Source of the DNA: CAWCKS01 sp963796195
GTDB taxonomy: Bacteria; Pseudomonadota; Alphaproteobacteria; Rhizobiales; Xanthobacteraceae
Length of the DNA stretch: 64,000 bases
Assembly: GCA_963796195.1 (NCBI GenBank)
Contig: CAWCKS010000014.1
Span: 682,001 to 746,000, forward strand
Direction: 5' to 3'
The notes beneath the pieces were generated by a model. The model was not told the origin of the DNA. It saw nothing but the letters and a program-made list of their open reading frames with translations, and ran no database searches. Shown one piece after another: positions 19,559-28,737 of the stretch. Each line of letters begins with the position of its first letter. Position 1 is the stretch's first letter. Position numbers and translations under genes: made by a program.

Positions 19559-19651
19559 TCAAAGCGCGTTGAATACAAGTGCAGCCGTCAGCCCGATAAC
19601 GAGAGCGCTAGTACCGAGCACCATCAGATAGAAGAAACGCTCGGTTCCCAT
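19559..19651 (-). CDS. Possible 30-residue membrane peptide
   Basis: The frame reads MGTERFFYLMVLGTSALVIG then LTAALVFNAL: a short charged start and one hydrophobic helix. The ribosome site is weak. The bases from here to 19985 contain no other recognisable gene. Confidence 0.38.
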   Translation of the reverse strand: MGTERFFYLMVLGTSALVIGLTAALVFNAL

Positions 19652-19985
19652 CGCAAAGACTCGCAGGTAGGGTGCCGCTAGCTGTTCGGTACACAAGTGA
19701 TCACACCACGACCGGTTTCAATCGGACGCAGTCACGTCTAGGTGAAGGAGTTGTGAGATTCTCTATCGCAATAACCTAGAGCACTGTGATGACTACTGTG
19801 CAAAGGCCAATTACGAGACCGCGCGTCCCATGCAGCGGCCTACCCACGCTATCCCGTGTAGGTCCCTTCGTCGGCTGGATTTGAACGCTTTGGCCGAAAA
19901 TCCTATTGAGTAAGTTGCGAGCAAAAGCCGCCATGGGGGGCGACTTATCTTAATTACAAGTCTCTTTGGACTTACAGCTGAGCGA
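19652..19985. other. Intergenic stretch without recognised gene
   Basis: 334 bases of lower GC. I see no coding pattern, tRNA or clear hairpin. It lies between the putative membrane peptide and the end of the DUF3303-like gene. Confidence 0.5.
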
Positions 19986-20306
19986 TCAGCTTTTCGATGC
20001 GCCCCGCGCCCAAGCAAGGGAGGCCGCATTGATCGGCACCACTTCGCCCACGTCGACCACTGGGACGACATTAGCGTCGTTCCAAAAGGTGTACTTCGAG
20101 ACGAACGAGACGATGACCTTGGGGTCGCCGGTCTCGACCAAAACATAACCGCCGTTACCGCTCAGGTTCGACACGAATGCGTGGACCGTCAAGCCATCTT
20201 CCGGCTTCCACTTGCCGAACGCATTCAGGAGCGCTTCCGAACTCGCAAAATTCTGATCGTTGGAAAGGCCGGCTTGACGGATTGTATATTCAATCATGTA
20301 CTTCAT
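19986..20306 (-). CDS. DUF3303-like small protein
   Basis: 106 residues starting MKYMIEYTIR at 20306 behind an excellent AAGGAGAAAC site; the open frame extends upstream to 20675 but the ribosome site decides the short form. The core KPEDGLTVHAFVSNLSGNGG, FWNDANVVPVVDVGEVVPI matches the DUF3303 family (small alpha/beta, ferredoxin-like). No enzymatic residue is recognisable. It stands alone on this strand. Confidence 0.75.
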   Translation of the reverse strand: MKYMIEYTIRQAGLSNDQNFASSEALLNAFGKWKPEDGLTVHAFVSNLSGNGGYVLVETGDPKVIVSFVSKYTFWNDANVVPVVDVGEVVPINAASLAWARGASKS

Positions 20307-20830
20307 GCGTTTCTCCTTCAATTGAACGGACTGACTTGGCGCCTCGTACTGCCGTCGCGATCGCGATTGTTTATCGAGCGGGTCAATCTCGCTTAGCTTG
20401 AGCGACAATTCAGCAAAAACGCGCGGCGAATGACGCCGCACCACCAGCGTTGGCAGCCGCCGCGTTAAGACAATCACAAATCCACAATGATGGAGCGTCG
20501 CAATTTCATCGCCAAGCGGCAAATTTCTACTTGCTATTCCAATCGCGGCATCCGCTACGTTCGGCGGTGATAACAATCCCTCGACCAATTTATACGCGCG
20601 TTTGACTGTCCTATTTCCGTCTTGTGTCAACAGCGGCGTATTGAGCGCGCGCGAACTACTTACCGCAACTCCCACATCAGGCCGTGTGGAGTCATGAATT
20701 GTCTGAGCCGGTCGTTGTCCGCTTGCACGCTAGAAGCGGCGCAAGAGGCGGACATCAATCCTGGACCGCTTAGTGGTCCATCACCGGAAGTCGGGGCATA
20801 CTTCGTATGCGCCATGCCATGGACCACCAA
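20307..20830. other. Intergenic stretch with a nested hairpin
   Basis: No credible gene in 524 bases. Near its end, GTGGTCCAT (20773-20781) pairs perfectly with ATGGACCAC (20819-20827) and encloses GCATAC-TTC-GTATGC (20796-20810). The structure lies just past the stop of the leftward sensor kinase and may be its transcript end or an unrecognised repeat. Confidence 0.5.
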
Positions 20831-22782
20831 CTATTGGACGAGAGGAAGCCTGATCCGGAACGACGCGCCGCCGCGATCACGATTTCTTGCCGATATCAGA
20901 CCGTTGTGCGCCTCGATAATGGTTCGCGCGATGGACAGCCCCATGCCCATGCCTTCCGCCTTGCTGGTAAAGAATGGTTCGAAGATCTCTTTTAGCTTGT
21001 CTTCGGGAATGCCTGGGCCGCGATCCGACACGGATAGCTCGGCAAAGTTCTCGACGCCCGAAGTCCGAATGCTGATGATGCGTTTTTCGGCAGGCGTCTC
21101 CCGCATCGCGTCGATTCCGTTCACGACAATATTCAGAATGACTTGTTGAAGCTGGATGCGGTCGCCGAGGATCGGAAGTGCGTTCGGTGTGATCGCACTG
21201 ACCAGTTCGACCTTTCGCCCGACGGCAATCGAAGAAAGAAATTCGACGGTTTCCCGCACGACGTCGTTAAGGTCGAACTTCTTCAATTCGAACGGTGCCT
21301 TTGTCAGGAGGCTCCTCATCCTCCGGATGACTTCGCTGGCGCGTCGGTCATCCCGCAAGATATCGCCAACAATCCCGTTCAGTTCGGCGATGTCAGGGCT
21401 CGGAGATTTCAGAATTAGCTGTGCGGTTTCAGCGTTGGCCAGAATAGAGCCCAGCGGCTGGTTAATTTCATGCGCAATCGAGCCGGTCAATTCGCCAGCG
21501 GTCGAAAAGCGGGTGACGCGGGCCAGTTCGACCATGCGCTGCCGCGACTGCACTTCCGCCAGCCGACGCCGACGATGCTCATGTAGCAGGCCCGAGATAA
21601 GCCCAGCTTGCACGAGAAGAACGGCGGTGATCAGCGCGATTTGCCATGAATAACGCTCCCACACGGTTGGTTCGCGAAAGGCGATTGTGCTGCCCGGGGG
21701 CAGACTGCCTTCGCTGATGCCCCAGCGCTGCAGTTGGCGCCAGTCATAGCGAGGTGTCGCGTATCCGATGGGAGCCGGTTTGATGTCGCGGGGGTTCTCA
21801 CCGCGGAGAATTCGTATTGCAACGCTTGCAGCTTGCCGACTGATGTCAGCCATCGCGAGCATCGGTCCGCCGACAGTGTCACCGTCAAAGAAGGTATCAT
21901 CATAAGAAAAGATCGGTGCACTGGTGACCTTATTGAGTCGCTTCAGCGGCTCGCGTCCTTCGTACACAACGCCGCTTGCGTCGACCCGAAGCTGCGGCCA
22001 GAAAATCGCACTGCCTGCTTTGGCAGAGTAGCGGCACGCTTCAACATGTCCTCGAACGACAGATCGTTCCAATAAACTATCTTGATCCTATCCTCGAACG
22101 ATTTCAGATCCTTGCGCATCTCGCTAATCCAGACGCGCTCGCTCGGAGAATCACCGGTGACGACTGCCACCGTTTTCGTATTCGGTAGCACCTGCAAAAT
22201 GTTCTGGAATAGGGGAGGAAGTTCAATATTCACTGCGACCGCAGTGTCGTTTGCAGAAAGGACCGATTGCTCCACGAAACGTTGATCTACCGCCGTAAAC
22301 AACATGGGAACTGCGGGACCCAATCGGTCGCGCTGGCGCTGGGCGAAGCCAGCGGCGGGTGCCCCCAACGCGACAATCAGGTCAGGCGCCGCCCGATCAT
22401 AGAGTAAGTGCAGGTAATCGGCGAACGGGCCCTCTGGGCCGTCATTGTCGCCCCGCGCTGTAACAATGGGATAATCGAAAATGTCCAGCGGCCAGGGCGA
22501 CTGGCGGGCGAGTTCGCTACGGAAGGCCTTGGCGTACTCGCTCCAAGGCAGGAACTCGCGGCCATACGAGTGAAGGATCAGGATTTTTTTCGGCTGAACG
22601 GCGGTCTCGCCAGGCTTAGACTGGGCGGAGGTCTCGCCAATCGAGACGACAAGAACCACAGCGGCGGCAACCCACATATAAACGAGCCGCTTCAGCCGTG
22701 AGGTGCGCAGTTTAATTGGGCAGCAAATCACGTCCTGATCACTGCAAGTCGCCGTGCGGCGCTCGCCCGCCACGGAGTCCAA
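20831..22782 (-). CDS. Sensor histidine kinase with ABC-binding-protein-like periplasmic domain (frame break)
   Basis: Order: membrane anchor or signal (about 36-55), a periplasmic domain like PF04392 substrate-binding proteins (KKILILHSYGREFLPW; FAQRQRDRLGPAVPMLFTAVD), a second membrane helix (WQIALITAVLLVQAGLISG), HisKA with the phospho-His in SIAHEINQPLGSI, then HATPase_c (DRGPGIPEDKL; GMGMGLSIARTII). The frame breaks at 22010-22018 (one base missing or two extra) between LPKQ and SAIFWPQLRVDASG. The TTG start at 22782 has GAGG seven bases upstream. No response regulator gene is adjacent, so its partner lies elsewhere. The signal is unknown, probably a small periplasmic solute. Confidence 0.82.
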
Positions 22783-22982
22783 TCGCTAGCCTCACTAAAT
22801 CCGAGTGCGTACTGGGAAACCTGAAGGCAGCATAACCTTGTTGTTGCCGCAAACCTTCAGGTCTTACCCGCAGGTCCCCTTGAGGGTTTTCCCTCAGCCT
22901 TGACCACATCCGTCGCGCGCTTCGGCTAGCGACGGCAAATCTCGCCGCGGCACGCTGACGCCAAACGCATATCGGAGTCTAG

Positions 22983-23042
22983 TCGAGGGATCTCATCGCC
23001 ACGCTCGGCGAGAAAGGCGCGTTGCAGAGCGCGGAGAAGTAG
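22983..23042 (+). pseudogene. C-terminal scar of a CaiB-type CoA-transferase gene
   Basis: An in-frame 19-codon tail with stop reads IATLGEKGALQSAEK, close to IAALRDKGVLQSAEK at the end of the intact CoA-transferase gene at 16269. A stop codon at 22980 lies directly before it and nothing upstream resembles the enzyme. It looks like the 3' remnant of a deleted paralogue. The rest of 22783-22982 holds only a small GAGGG-TTTT-CCCTC hairpin. Confidence 0.5.
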
Positions 23043-23138
23043 TGCGCGCATCGATAGATTGGCTAGACTGCGGTTCGCGGGCCCTCGTGCAGCGACGGCT
23101 TGAAACCAACTGCGAACCAGTCGTCGGGAGGACGATCG

Positions 23139-23492
23139 ATGCGGATCCATAATCTGTACACTGACGAAAAGGGCGAGTTGCACTTCCGGGATATCGAGGT
23201 CGCAATGGACCAGACCCGCCCACCGTTCAGTGTCTTTTCGAAAACGATGCCGGCGACCGGGATCATCTTCCGCCGCACCGACGGCGCGTATGACCTCGAC
23301 TGGCACCCTGCCCCGCGCCGGCAGTACATCGTCAATCTCGACGGCGGCGTGAAAATCACGGCAAGCGACGGCGAGGCGCGGATCATCAAAGCAGGCGAAA
23401 TCCTGCTGGTCGAGGACACCACTGGCAAAGGCCACAAGTCACAATCGGTCGACGGCAAGACGCGGCATTCGCTGTTCATTCCGATCGAATGA
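23139..23492 (+). CDS. Cupin-fold small protein
   Basis: 117 residues starting at ATG 23139 behind GGGAGGACG. The middle (RRQYIVNLDGGVKITASDGE; KAGEILLVEDTTGKGHKS) follows the cupin pattern G(x)5HxH...G in weakened form, with a single His near the end of motif 2. A metal site is therefore uncertain. It is convergent with the shikimate dehydrogenase gene, 20 bp apart. A small-molecule binding or isomerase role near a quinate/shikimate locus is possible but unproven. Confidence 0.7.
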   Translation: MRIHNLYTDEKGELHFRDIEVAMDQTRPPFSVFSKTMPATGIIFRRTDGAYDLDWHPAPRRQYIVNLDGGVKITASDGEARIIKAGEILLVEDTTGKGHKSQSVDGKTRHSLFIPIE

Positions 23493-23512
23493 CCGGCGCG
23501 TCGTTTGACGCG

Positions 23513-24358
23513 TTACATCCCCTCGAATGACCTCAACATGCGCGCGACATCGGGCTGTTCGCCGGTGAACAGGCGGAACGCGGCGGCGGCCTGGTGCACC
23601 GCCATCCCCGCGCCGCTCAAGGTCCGGCAGCCGATCCGGCGTGCCTCGCGCAACAGCGCGGTCTCGAGCGGGAAGTAGATGAGGTCGGCGACCCACAGCC
23701 GTGGCGTCAGCAACTCTGCCGGAAGCGGCATTCCCGGAAACTTCGCCATGCCGACCGGCGTGGCGTTGACGAGCCCATCGCTTCCGGCGAGTGCCGTGAC
23801 GGGATCGCTGCCGGCGCGGGCGCGGTCAGCTCCGAACCGCGCGCAGAGCGCGCGCGCCAAAGCTTCGGCACGCTGCGCTTCGGTGTCGATGATGACGAGC
23901 TGTGCGGTCTGAAGCGTCAGCAGGGCATGGGCCACGGCAGCACCGGCGCCCCCGGCGCCCAGCAGGACGACGCGACGACGCGTCACGTCGCCGAACTCGT
24001 GGCGAAAGCTTTCGGCAAATCCCGACCAGTCGGTGTTGTGGCCGATGCGACGGCCGCCCCGGAACAACACCGTGTTCACCGCGCCGATCGCGTTGCCGTC
24101 CGGGCTGAGCTCGTCGAGCAACGGGATGACGGCCTGCTTGCAGGGAAATGTGATGTTCAGTCCAGCAAAACCCATCCGCTCCGCGGCGGCCAGCAGCTCG
24201 GGCAACGCGTCAGCGGTGAGCCCGAGGACGTCGAGATCGATCAGCTTGTAGAGATAGCGCAAGCCGTGGGCATCGCCCTCCAGCTCGTGCAGCCGAGGTG
24301 TGCGCGACGCCTGGATGCCGGCACCGATCAACCCGACGAGAAACGATTTCACTGCCAT
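23513..24358 (-). CDS. Shikimate/quinate dehydrogenase (AroE family)
   Basis: NAD(P)-dependent dehydrogenase acting on shikimate or quinate. The substrate domain starts FLVGLIGAGIQASRTP and has the catalytic Lys/Asp pair in GLNITFPCKQAVIPLLDE and IGHNTDWSGF. The Rossmann loop is VVLLGAGGAGAAV, and NATPVGM and GAGMAVHQAAAAFRLFTG follow. ATG 24358 (MAVKSFLVG) is the family start. GIQASRTP replaces the SxSxSP of biosynthetic AroE (one Ser changed), as in quinate/shikimate catabolic paralogues. With the TRAP transporter and type II dehydroquinase nearby, a catabolic role is the best inference. Confidence 0.88.
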   Translation of the reverse strand: MAVKSFLVGLIGAGIQASRTPRLHELEGDAHGLRYLYKLIDLDVLGLTADALPELLAAAERMGFAGLNITFPCKQAVIPLLDELSPDGNAIGAVNTVLFRGGRRIGHNTDWSGFAESFRHEFGDVTRRRVVLLGAGGAGAAVAHALLTLQTAQLVIIDTEAQRAEALARALCARFGADRARAGSDPVTALAGSDGLVNATPVGMAKFPGMPLPAELLTPRLWVADLIYFPLETALLREARRIGCRTLSGAGMAVHQAAAAFRLFTGEQPDVARMLRSFEGM

Positions 24359-24401
24359 CGGTGTCCCCGAACTGAGTGGCGCTGCTCCGCCCGCCTCTCG
24401 C

Positions 24402-25085
24402 TCAGCGCAACGAACCTGTCCTGAGCGCGTGCTCGACGCAGTTGTTGACATGTCTGGTCAGGATCGCCTTCGCGGTCTCTACATCGCGCTTGAGCGCACA
24501 CTGCAGCAAGGCCTTGTGCTGCTGAGCCGGCTCGGCGCCGCGGTAGGTGAAGGCGACCATCTGGTAGCGAAAGTACTTGTCGAACACCAGCGCGTGCGTC
24601 TCCAGCAGGACGCGCGAGCCGCAATTGGAGATCAGCGCCTGGTGGAATTCGCCGTCGTACCGCTTCCACTGCTCCAGCTCTCCGATCCCCTGCTCCATCA
24701 GGCGTTCGGTCGAGGCCAGCTTGTGATGCGCGGAGACCACGCGGCCCTCCCACTCGACGTCGGCGTTCTCGAACGACACCTGCATCGCGTGGGACTCGAG
24801 CAGCAGCCTGAGGTCGGCCAGCTCCTTCAGGTTGTCGATCGAGACCGGCGGAACCTCGAAACCGCGCCGGCCTTCGGCGATCACCAGGCCCTCCGCGGTG
24901 AGGCGGCTCAGAATCTCGCGCAGCGTGCTGACGCTGACGCCGTAGGTCTCCTTGAGGGCTTCGAGCTTGAGCTTCTGGCCCGGGCGCAACCGCCCGAACA
25001 CGACGTCGGACCGGATCCGGCGGTAACCGTCGTCGCCGACGGCTTCCGTCCCTTCGATGCGATCCCCTCGTTCCAGTAGCGTCAT
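24402..25085 (-). CDS. GntR/FadR (FCD) regulator of the shikimate/quinate-type locus
   Basis: 227 residues: winged helix (RLRPGQKLKLEALKETYGVS; STLREILSRLTAEGLV) followed by an FCD domain with metal-site His residues (YDGEFHQALIS, AQQHKALLQCALKRDVE, TRHVNNCVEHAL). It is transcribed leftward, directly upstream of the shikimate dehydrogenase gene and divergent from the TRAP genes. The inverted repeat at 25196-25232 in the shared promoter region is its likely operator. The inducer is probably a quinate/shikimate-path intermediate (inference). Confidence 0.9.
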   Translation of the reverse strand: MTLLERGDRIEGTEAVGDDGYRRIRSDVVFGRLRPGQKLKLEALKETYGVSVSTLREILSRLTAEGLVIAEGRRGFEVPPVSIDNLKELADLRLLLESHAMQVSFENADVEWEGRVVSAHHKLASTERLMEQGIGELEQWKRYDGEFHQALISNCGSRVLLETHALVFDKYFRYQMVAFTYRGAEPAQQHKALLQCALKRDVETAKAILTRHVNNCVEHALRTGSLR

Positions 25086-25195
25086 CGGTCTGATGCCGAC
25101 TCCTTCTGACTAACGATCGGCCTGATAACAACCGGCTATCCGCCCCATGCGGCGGAGCGGGGCGACACACGTGTCCTATAAAACAAAAATCCTCT

Positions 25196-25232
25196 GATAA
25201 CAAGGAAAGCAGATGTTGCTTTTCCTATCATC
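25196..25232. promoter_or_regulatory. Candidate operator between gntR and the TRAP operon
   Basis: Imperfect inverted repeat GATAACAAGGAAAGCA ... TGCTTTTCCTATCATC (12 of 16 pairs) with a 5-base centre, best in AGGAAAGCA/TGCTTTTCCT. It lies in an AT-rich island of the divergent promoter region, upstream of both genes. Confidence 0.5.
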
Positions 25233-25288
25233 AAAGACAAGAATTGAAGCCAAGAGCCCGGCAACAGGGCGAGTTCAGGGAGGAGAAT

Positions 25289-26275
25289 ATGATGCGTGTG
25301 TCGCGACGGTCCCTGCTGGCCGGAGCCGCGTCCGGTTTCACGGCCTTTGCGCTCGATGGCGCACTGGCCCAGAGCAAGACCAAGCTGCGGTTCAGCTGCG
25401 CCTTCACCGAAACCGATCTGCGGGCGGAGGCCTACAAGGCGTTCGCCAGCGCCATCAAGGACGATTTCGACTTCGAGCCGTACTGGGGCAATACCCTGTT
25501 CAAGCAGGGTACCGAGCTGGTCGCGCTCCAGCGCGACAATCTCGACCTCTGCAACCTCGCGCCTGCCGATATCTCGAAGCAGATCCCGGCGTGGTCGCTC
25601 CTGACCTCGGCCTACCTGTTCCGCGACGCCGATCATCTGAAGAAGACCTTCAACAGCGACGTCGGCAAGGAATTCATCCAGATGGCGCGCGACCAGCTCG
25701 GCATCCAGATCATCACGCCGGTCTATTTCGGATCGCGCAACGTCAACCTGAAGCCGGACAAACCGATCAAGACGCCGGCGGACCTGCAGGGCATCAAGCT
25801 GCGCATGCCGCCCGGCGAGTTCTGGCAATTCCTCGGCGAGTCGCTCGGCGCCAATCCGACACCGGTCGCCTATGCCGAGCTCTACACCGCGCTGCAGACC
25901 GGCACCGTCGACGGCCAGGACAACCCGCTGGTGTCGAGCAAGCTGATGAAGTTCGACGAGGTGACCTCGCAGTTCGTGCTGACGCGCCACGTCATCGGCT
26001 ACGACGTGATGGCGATCCGCAGCAAGATCTGGGACGCGATGAAGCCCGACAGCCAGGCTAAATTCCGCGGCGCCGCCGAGAAGGCGATGGACGACAACAC
26101 CGCGAAATTCAACGCCCAGGAAGCCGAGGTGATCGAGTACTTCAAGAAAGAAGGCAAGAAGGTCTACGAGCCTGACCAGGCCGCATTCCGCAGCTTTGCC
26201 CAGAAGAAGTATGTCGACCAGTACGGCAAGGATTGGCCAAAGGGCGCGCTGGAGCGCATCAACGCGATCAAATAG
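25289..26275 (+). CDS. TRAP transporter substrate-binding protein (DctP)
   Basis: Periplasmic receptor of a sodium/proton-driven TRAP importer. The signal peptide is VSRRSLLAGAASGFTAFALD with twin Arg, cut near ALAQ-SKTK. DctP features include the carboxylate-binding Arg in IKLRMPPGEFWQ and the segment YTALQTGTVDGQDNPLV. ATG 25289 sits behind GGGAGGAG. It is the first gene of an operon with dctQ, dctM and aroQ. Quinate, shikimate or a related cyclic acid is the inferred ligand. Confidence 0.92.
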   Translation: MMRVSRRSLLAGAASGFTAFALDGALAQSKTKLRFSCAFTETDLRAEAYKAFASAIKDDFDFEPYWGNTLFKQGTELVALQRDNLDLCNLAPADISKQIPAWSLLTSAYLFRDADHLKKTFNSDVGKEFIQMARDQLGIQIITPVYFGSRNVNLKPDKPIKTPADLQGIKLRMPPGEFWQFLGESLGANPTPVAYAELYTALQTGTVDGQDNPLVSSKLMKFDEVTSQFVLTRHVIGYDVMAIRSKIWDAMKPDSQAKFRGAAEKAMDDNTAKFNAQEAEVIEYFKKEGKKVYEPDQAAFRSFAQKKYVDQYGKDWPKGALERINAIK

Positions 26276-26355
26276 CCGCACACGAAGCTAACCGCGCCCA
26301 GCGCACGGAGACCGGCTGATTGCGACTGGCCGGTCTTCCCGGAAACGATCACCTC

Positions 26356-26883
26356 ATGGCTGACACTTCGCTGATATCGCGCGCAACAAGCGCCGGCCGA
26401 TGGCTGCGACGGCGCGCCGAAAACATCATGGTGGCGTTGCTCTCCATCATGTTCGCGACCTTCATCGTCCAGATTTTTGCGCGGTACGTGCTGAACCATC
26501 CCGTCGGCTGGTCCGAGGAGGTCATCATCACCGCGTGGCTGTGGACCGTGCTGTGGGGCGCCGCGTTTGTCATCCGGGAGGAAGAGGAGATCCGGTTCGA
26601 CATCATCTATTCGAACCTCTCGGCGCGCACGCGGCGAGTCCTGACCGTCATCACCGGGGTTGCGCTGGTCGCGCTCTACGGCATCTCCCTGCCTGCCTCA
26701 TATGCCTATGTGAGCTTCATGAAGGTCGAACGCTCGGCCTACCTGCATGTGCCGATCAACTGGCTGTATTCGATCTACGTCATCTTCCTCGTGGCTTGTC
26801 TTGGCCGCTACTGCTGGCTGATCTTCCGCGCCGTCCGCGGCGGCAGGCCGCCCGAGACCGACGCTGCGAAGTTGAGCGACTGA
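26356..26883 (+). CDS. TRAP transporter small permease (DctQ)
   Basis: Four transmembrane segments. The conserved DctQ motif RYVLNHPVGWSEEVI is followed by GAAFVIREEEEIRFD. ATG 26356 (MADTSL) is chosen over an upstream TTG at 26320 because it fits family length (175 residues). It ends 1 bp before dctM. Confidence 0.88.
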   Translation: MADTSLISRATSAGRWLRRRAENIMVALLSIMFATFIVQIFARYVLNHPVGWSEEVIITAWLWTVLWGAAFVIREEEEIRFDIIYSNLSARTRRVLTVITGVALVALYGISLPASYAYVSFMKVERSAYLHVPINWLYSIYVIFLVACLGRYCWLIFRAVRGGRPPETDAAKLSD

Positions 26884-26884
26884 C

Positions 26885-28184
26885 ATGGCGCTGTCGCCAT
26901 TCGCGCTGTGCATCATCACCATCGTCGCCCTCGGCGCGCTCGGCCTGCCGATCGGCCACTCCATGATCGTGGCCTCGGTGTTCTATTTGCTGCTGTCCGG
27001 CCTCGACCTCGGCACCGCCGCCGAGCAGATCCTGAACGGCCTGTTCAACAGCTACGTCCTGCTCGCGATTCCGCTGTTCATTCTCGCCGCCGACCTGATG
27101 AACATCGGCAGCCTGACCGATCGTCTCCTGCAGTTCTGCCTGGTGCTGGTCGGCCGCTACCGCGGCGGCCTCGGTCACGTCAACGTCGTGGCCAACATGA
27201 TCTTCGCCGGCATGTCCGGTTCGGCCATCGCAGACGCGGTCGGCATCGGGCGCATCATCATCGGCATGATGACGAAGGATGGCCGCTATCCGATAGCCTA
27301 TGCCGGCGCGATCACGGCGTCGGCGGCGATCATCGGTCCGATCATTCCGCCATCGATCCCGATGGTGCTCTATGCACTGATTTCGGACACCTCGATCGGC
27401 TACCTGTTCCTCGGCGGCTTCGTGCCGGGCATCATGCTCGGGATCATGTTCATGGCGATGAACTCGATCCTGGCGCGACGCCGCAACTATCCGGTCGAGC
27501 CAGCCGATTCCGCCGCGCGAGATTCCCCGCATCACGCTGCGCGCGTTTCCCGCGCTGATGCTGCCGGTCATTCTGCTGTTCGGCATCTATGGCGGCGTGA
27601 TGACCCCGACGGAAGGCGCTGCCGCCGCGGCGTTCTACGCGCTACTGGCCTCGACCGTGCTCTATCGGGCCGTGACCTGGAAGCAGCTTTATGCGGCGAT
27701 CCTGACGAGCGGACGGGCGACGACCTCGATCGGCATGCTGATCGCCGGCGCGCTGGTGTTCAACTACGTCGTCACGATCGAGAATGTGCCGGCTTCGCTG
27801 GCGCGGCTGCTGGCCGGCTATCAGCCGTCGGCGGCGGGCTTCCTGCTGATCGTCAACATCCTGCTGCTGATCCTTGGCTGCCTGCTCGAAGGCAGCACGA
27901 TCCTGCTCGTCATCGTCCCGATCTTCATCCCGACCGCCAAGGCGCTCGGCATCGACCTCGTCCACTTTGGTGTCGTGGTCGTCGTCAACATCATGATCGG
28001 GCTGCTCACGCCGCCCTATGGCCTGTTGCTGTTCGTTCTCGCCAACATGACCAAGCAACCGTTGAGCGCCATCGTACGCGAGGCAGCGCCATTCATTGCG
28101 GTCGCCATCGCAGTACTGGTCATCATCACGATCTTTCCCGACACGATTCTCTGGCTGCCACGGCTGATGGGGTACCGGGGATGA
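26885..28184 (+). CDS. TRAP transporter large permease (DctM, frame break)
   Basis: Twelve-helix transport subunit. The N-half has IPLFILAADLMN and FAGMSGSAIADAVGIG, the DctM signature, and GPIIPPSIPMVLYAL. One surplus base at about 27506 breaks the frame in the loop after NYPVEPA; the corrected reading continues IPPREIPRITLRAFPALMLP. The C-half has the mirrored motif GCLLEGSTILLVIVPIFIPT and NIMIGLLTPPYGLLLFV. The operon continues to aroQ 52 bp on. Confidence 0.9.
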
Positions 28185-28236
28185 AAGTCGTGATCACAAC
28201 CGATCAGCGTGACCATCGGCAACAGCAAGGACCCTC

Positions 28237-28713
28237 ATGCGTATCATGATCATCAACGGCCCCAACCTCAACATGCTGGGGATCCGCGAGCCCCACATCT
28301 ACGGATCGACGACGCTTGATGCGATCAAGTCAAGTTGCGAAGAATTTGCCAAGTTCGCGGGCGCGCAGTTGGCGTTTCACCAGTCGAACCACGAAGGAGT
28401 CCTCGTCGACCTCATTCAGTCGGCGCGCACAGAGGCCGATGCGCTGATCATCAATCCCGCAGCGTACTCCTTCACCTCGATCGCGATGTACGACGCGCTG
28501 AAGATCTTCGAGGGGCCGATCTTCGAGGTTCACGTCTCCAACATTCACGCACGCGACGAATTGCACCGGCACTCAAAGCTTTCGGCAGCGGCGAAAGCGG
28601 TGATCGCCGGCCTCGGACCGTATGGCTATATCGTTGCCATGCAGGCCGCGTTGCAGGGCAACGGAGCGCTGCCGGCCAGCCTGCCCGCAGCCATGCGTGT
28701 CGGGCCGAAATAA
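28237..28713 (+). CDS. aroQ: Type II 3-dehydroquinate dehydratase
   Basis: Dodecameric enzyme converting 3-dehydroquinate to 3-dehydroshikimate. The signatures are INGPNLNMLGIREPHIYG (catalytic Tyr in the lid loop region), HQSNHEGVLVDLI, INPAAYSFTSIAMYDAL and EVHVSNIHARDELHRHS. INPAAYSFTS departs from the common INPGGYTHTS, as seen in catabolic homologues. It is last in the TRAP operon, where quinate catabolism (QuiB/QsuC role) fits better than aromatic amino-acid synthesis. The symbol names the family, not the proven role. Confidence 0.9.
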   Translation: MRIMIINGPNLNMLGIREPHIYGSTTLDAIKSSCEEFAKFAGAQLAFHQSNHEGVLVDLIQSARTEADALIINPAAYSFTSIAMYDALKIFEGPIFEVHVSNIHARDELHRHSKLSAAAKAVIAGLGPYGYIVAMQAALQGNGALPASLPAAMRVGPK

Positions 28714-28737
28714 AGACCGGCCCAGGCAGGTCCGGCC

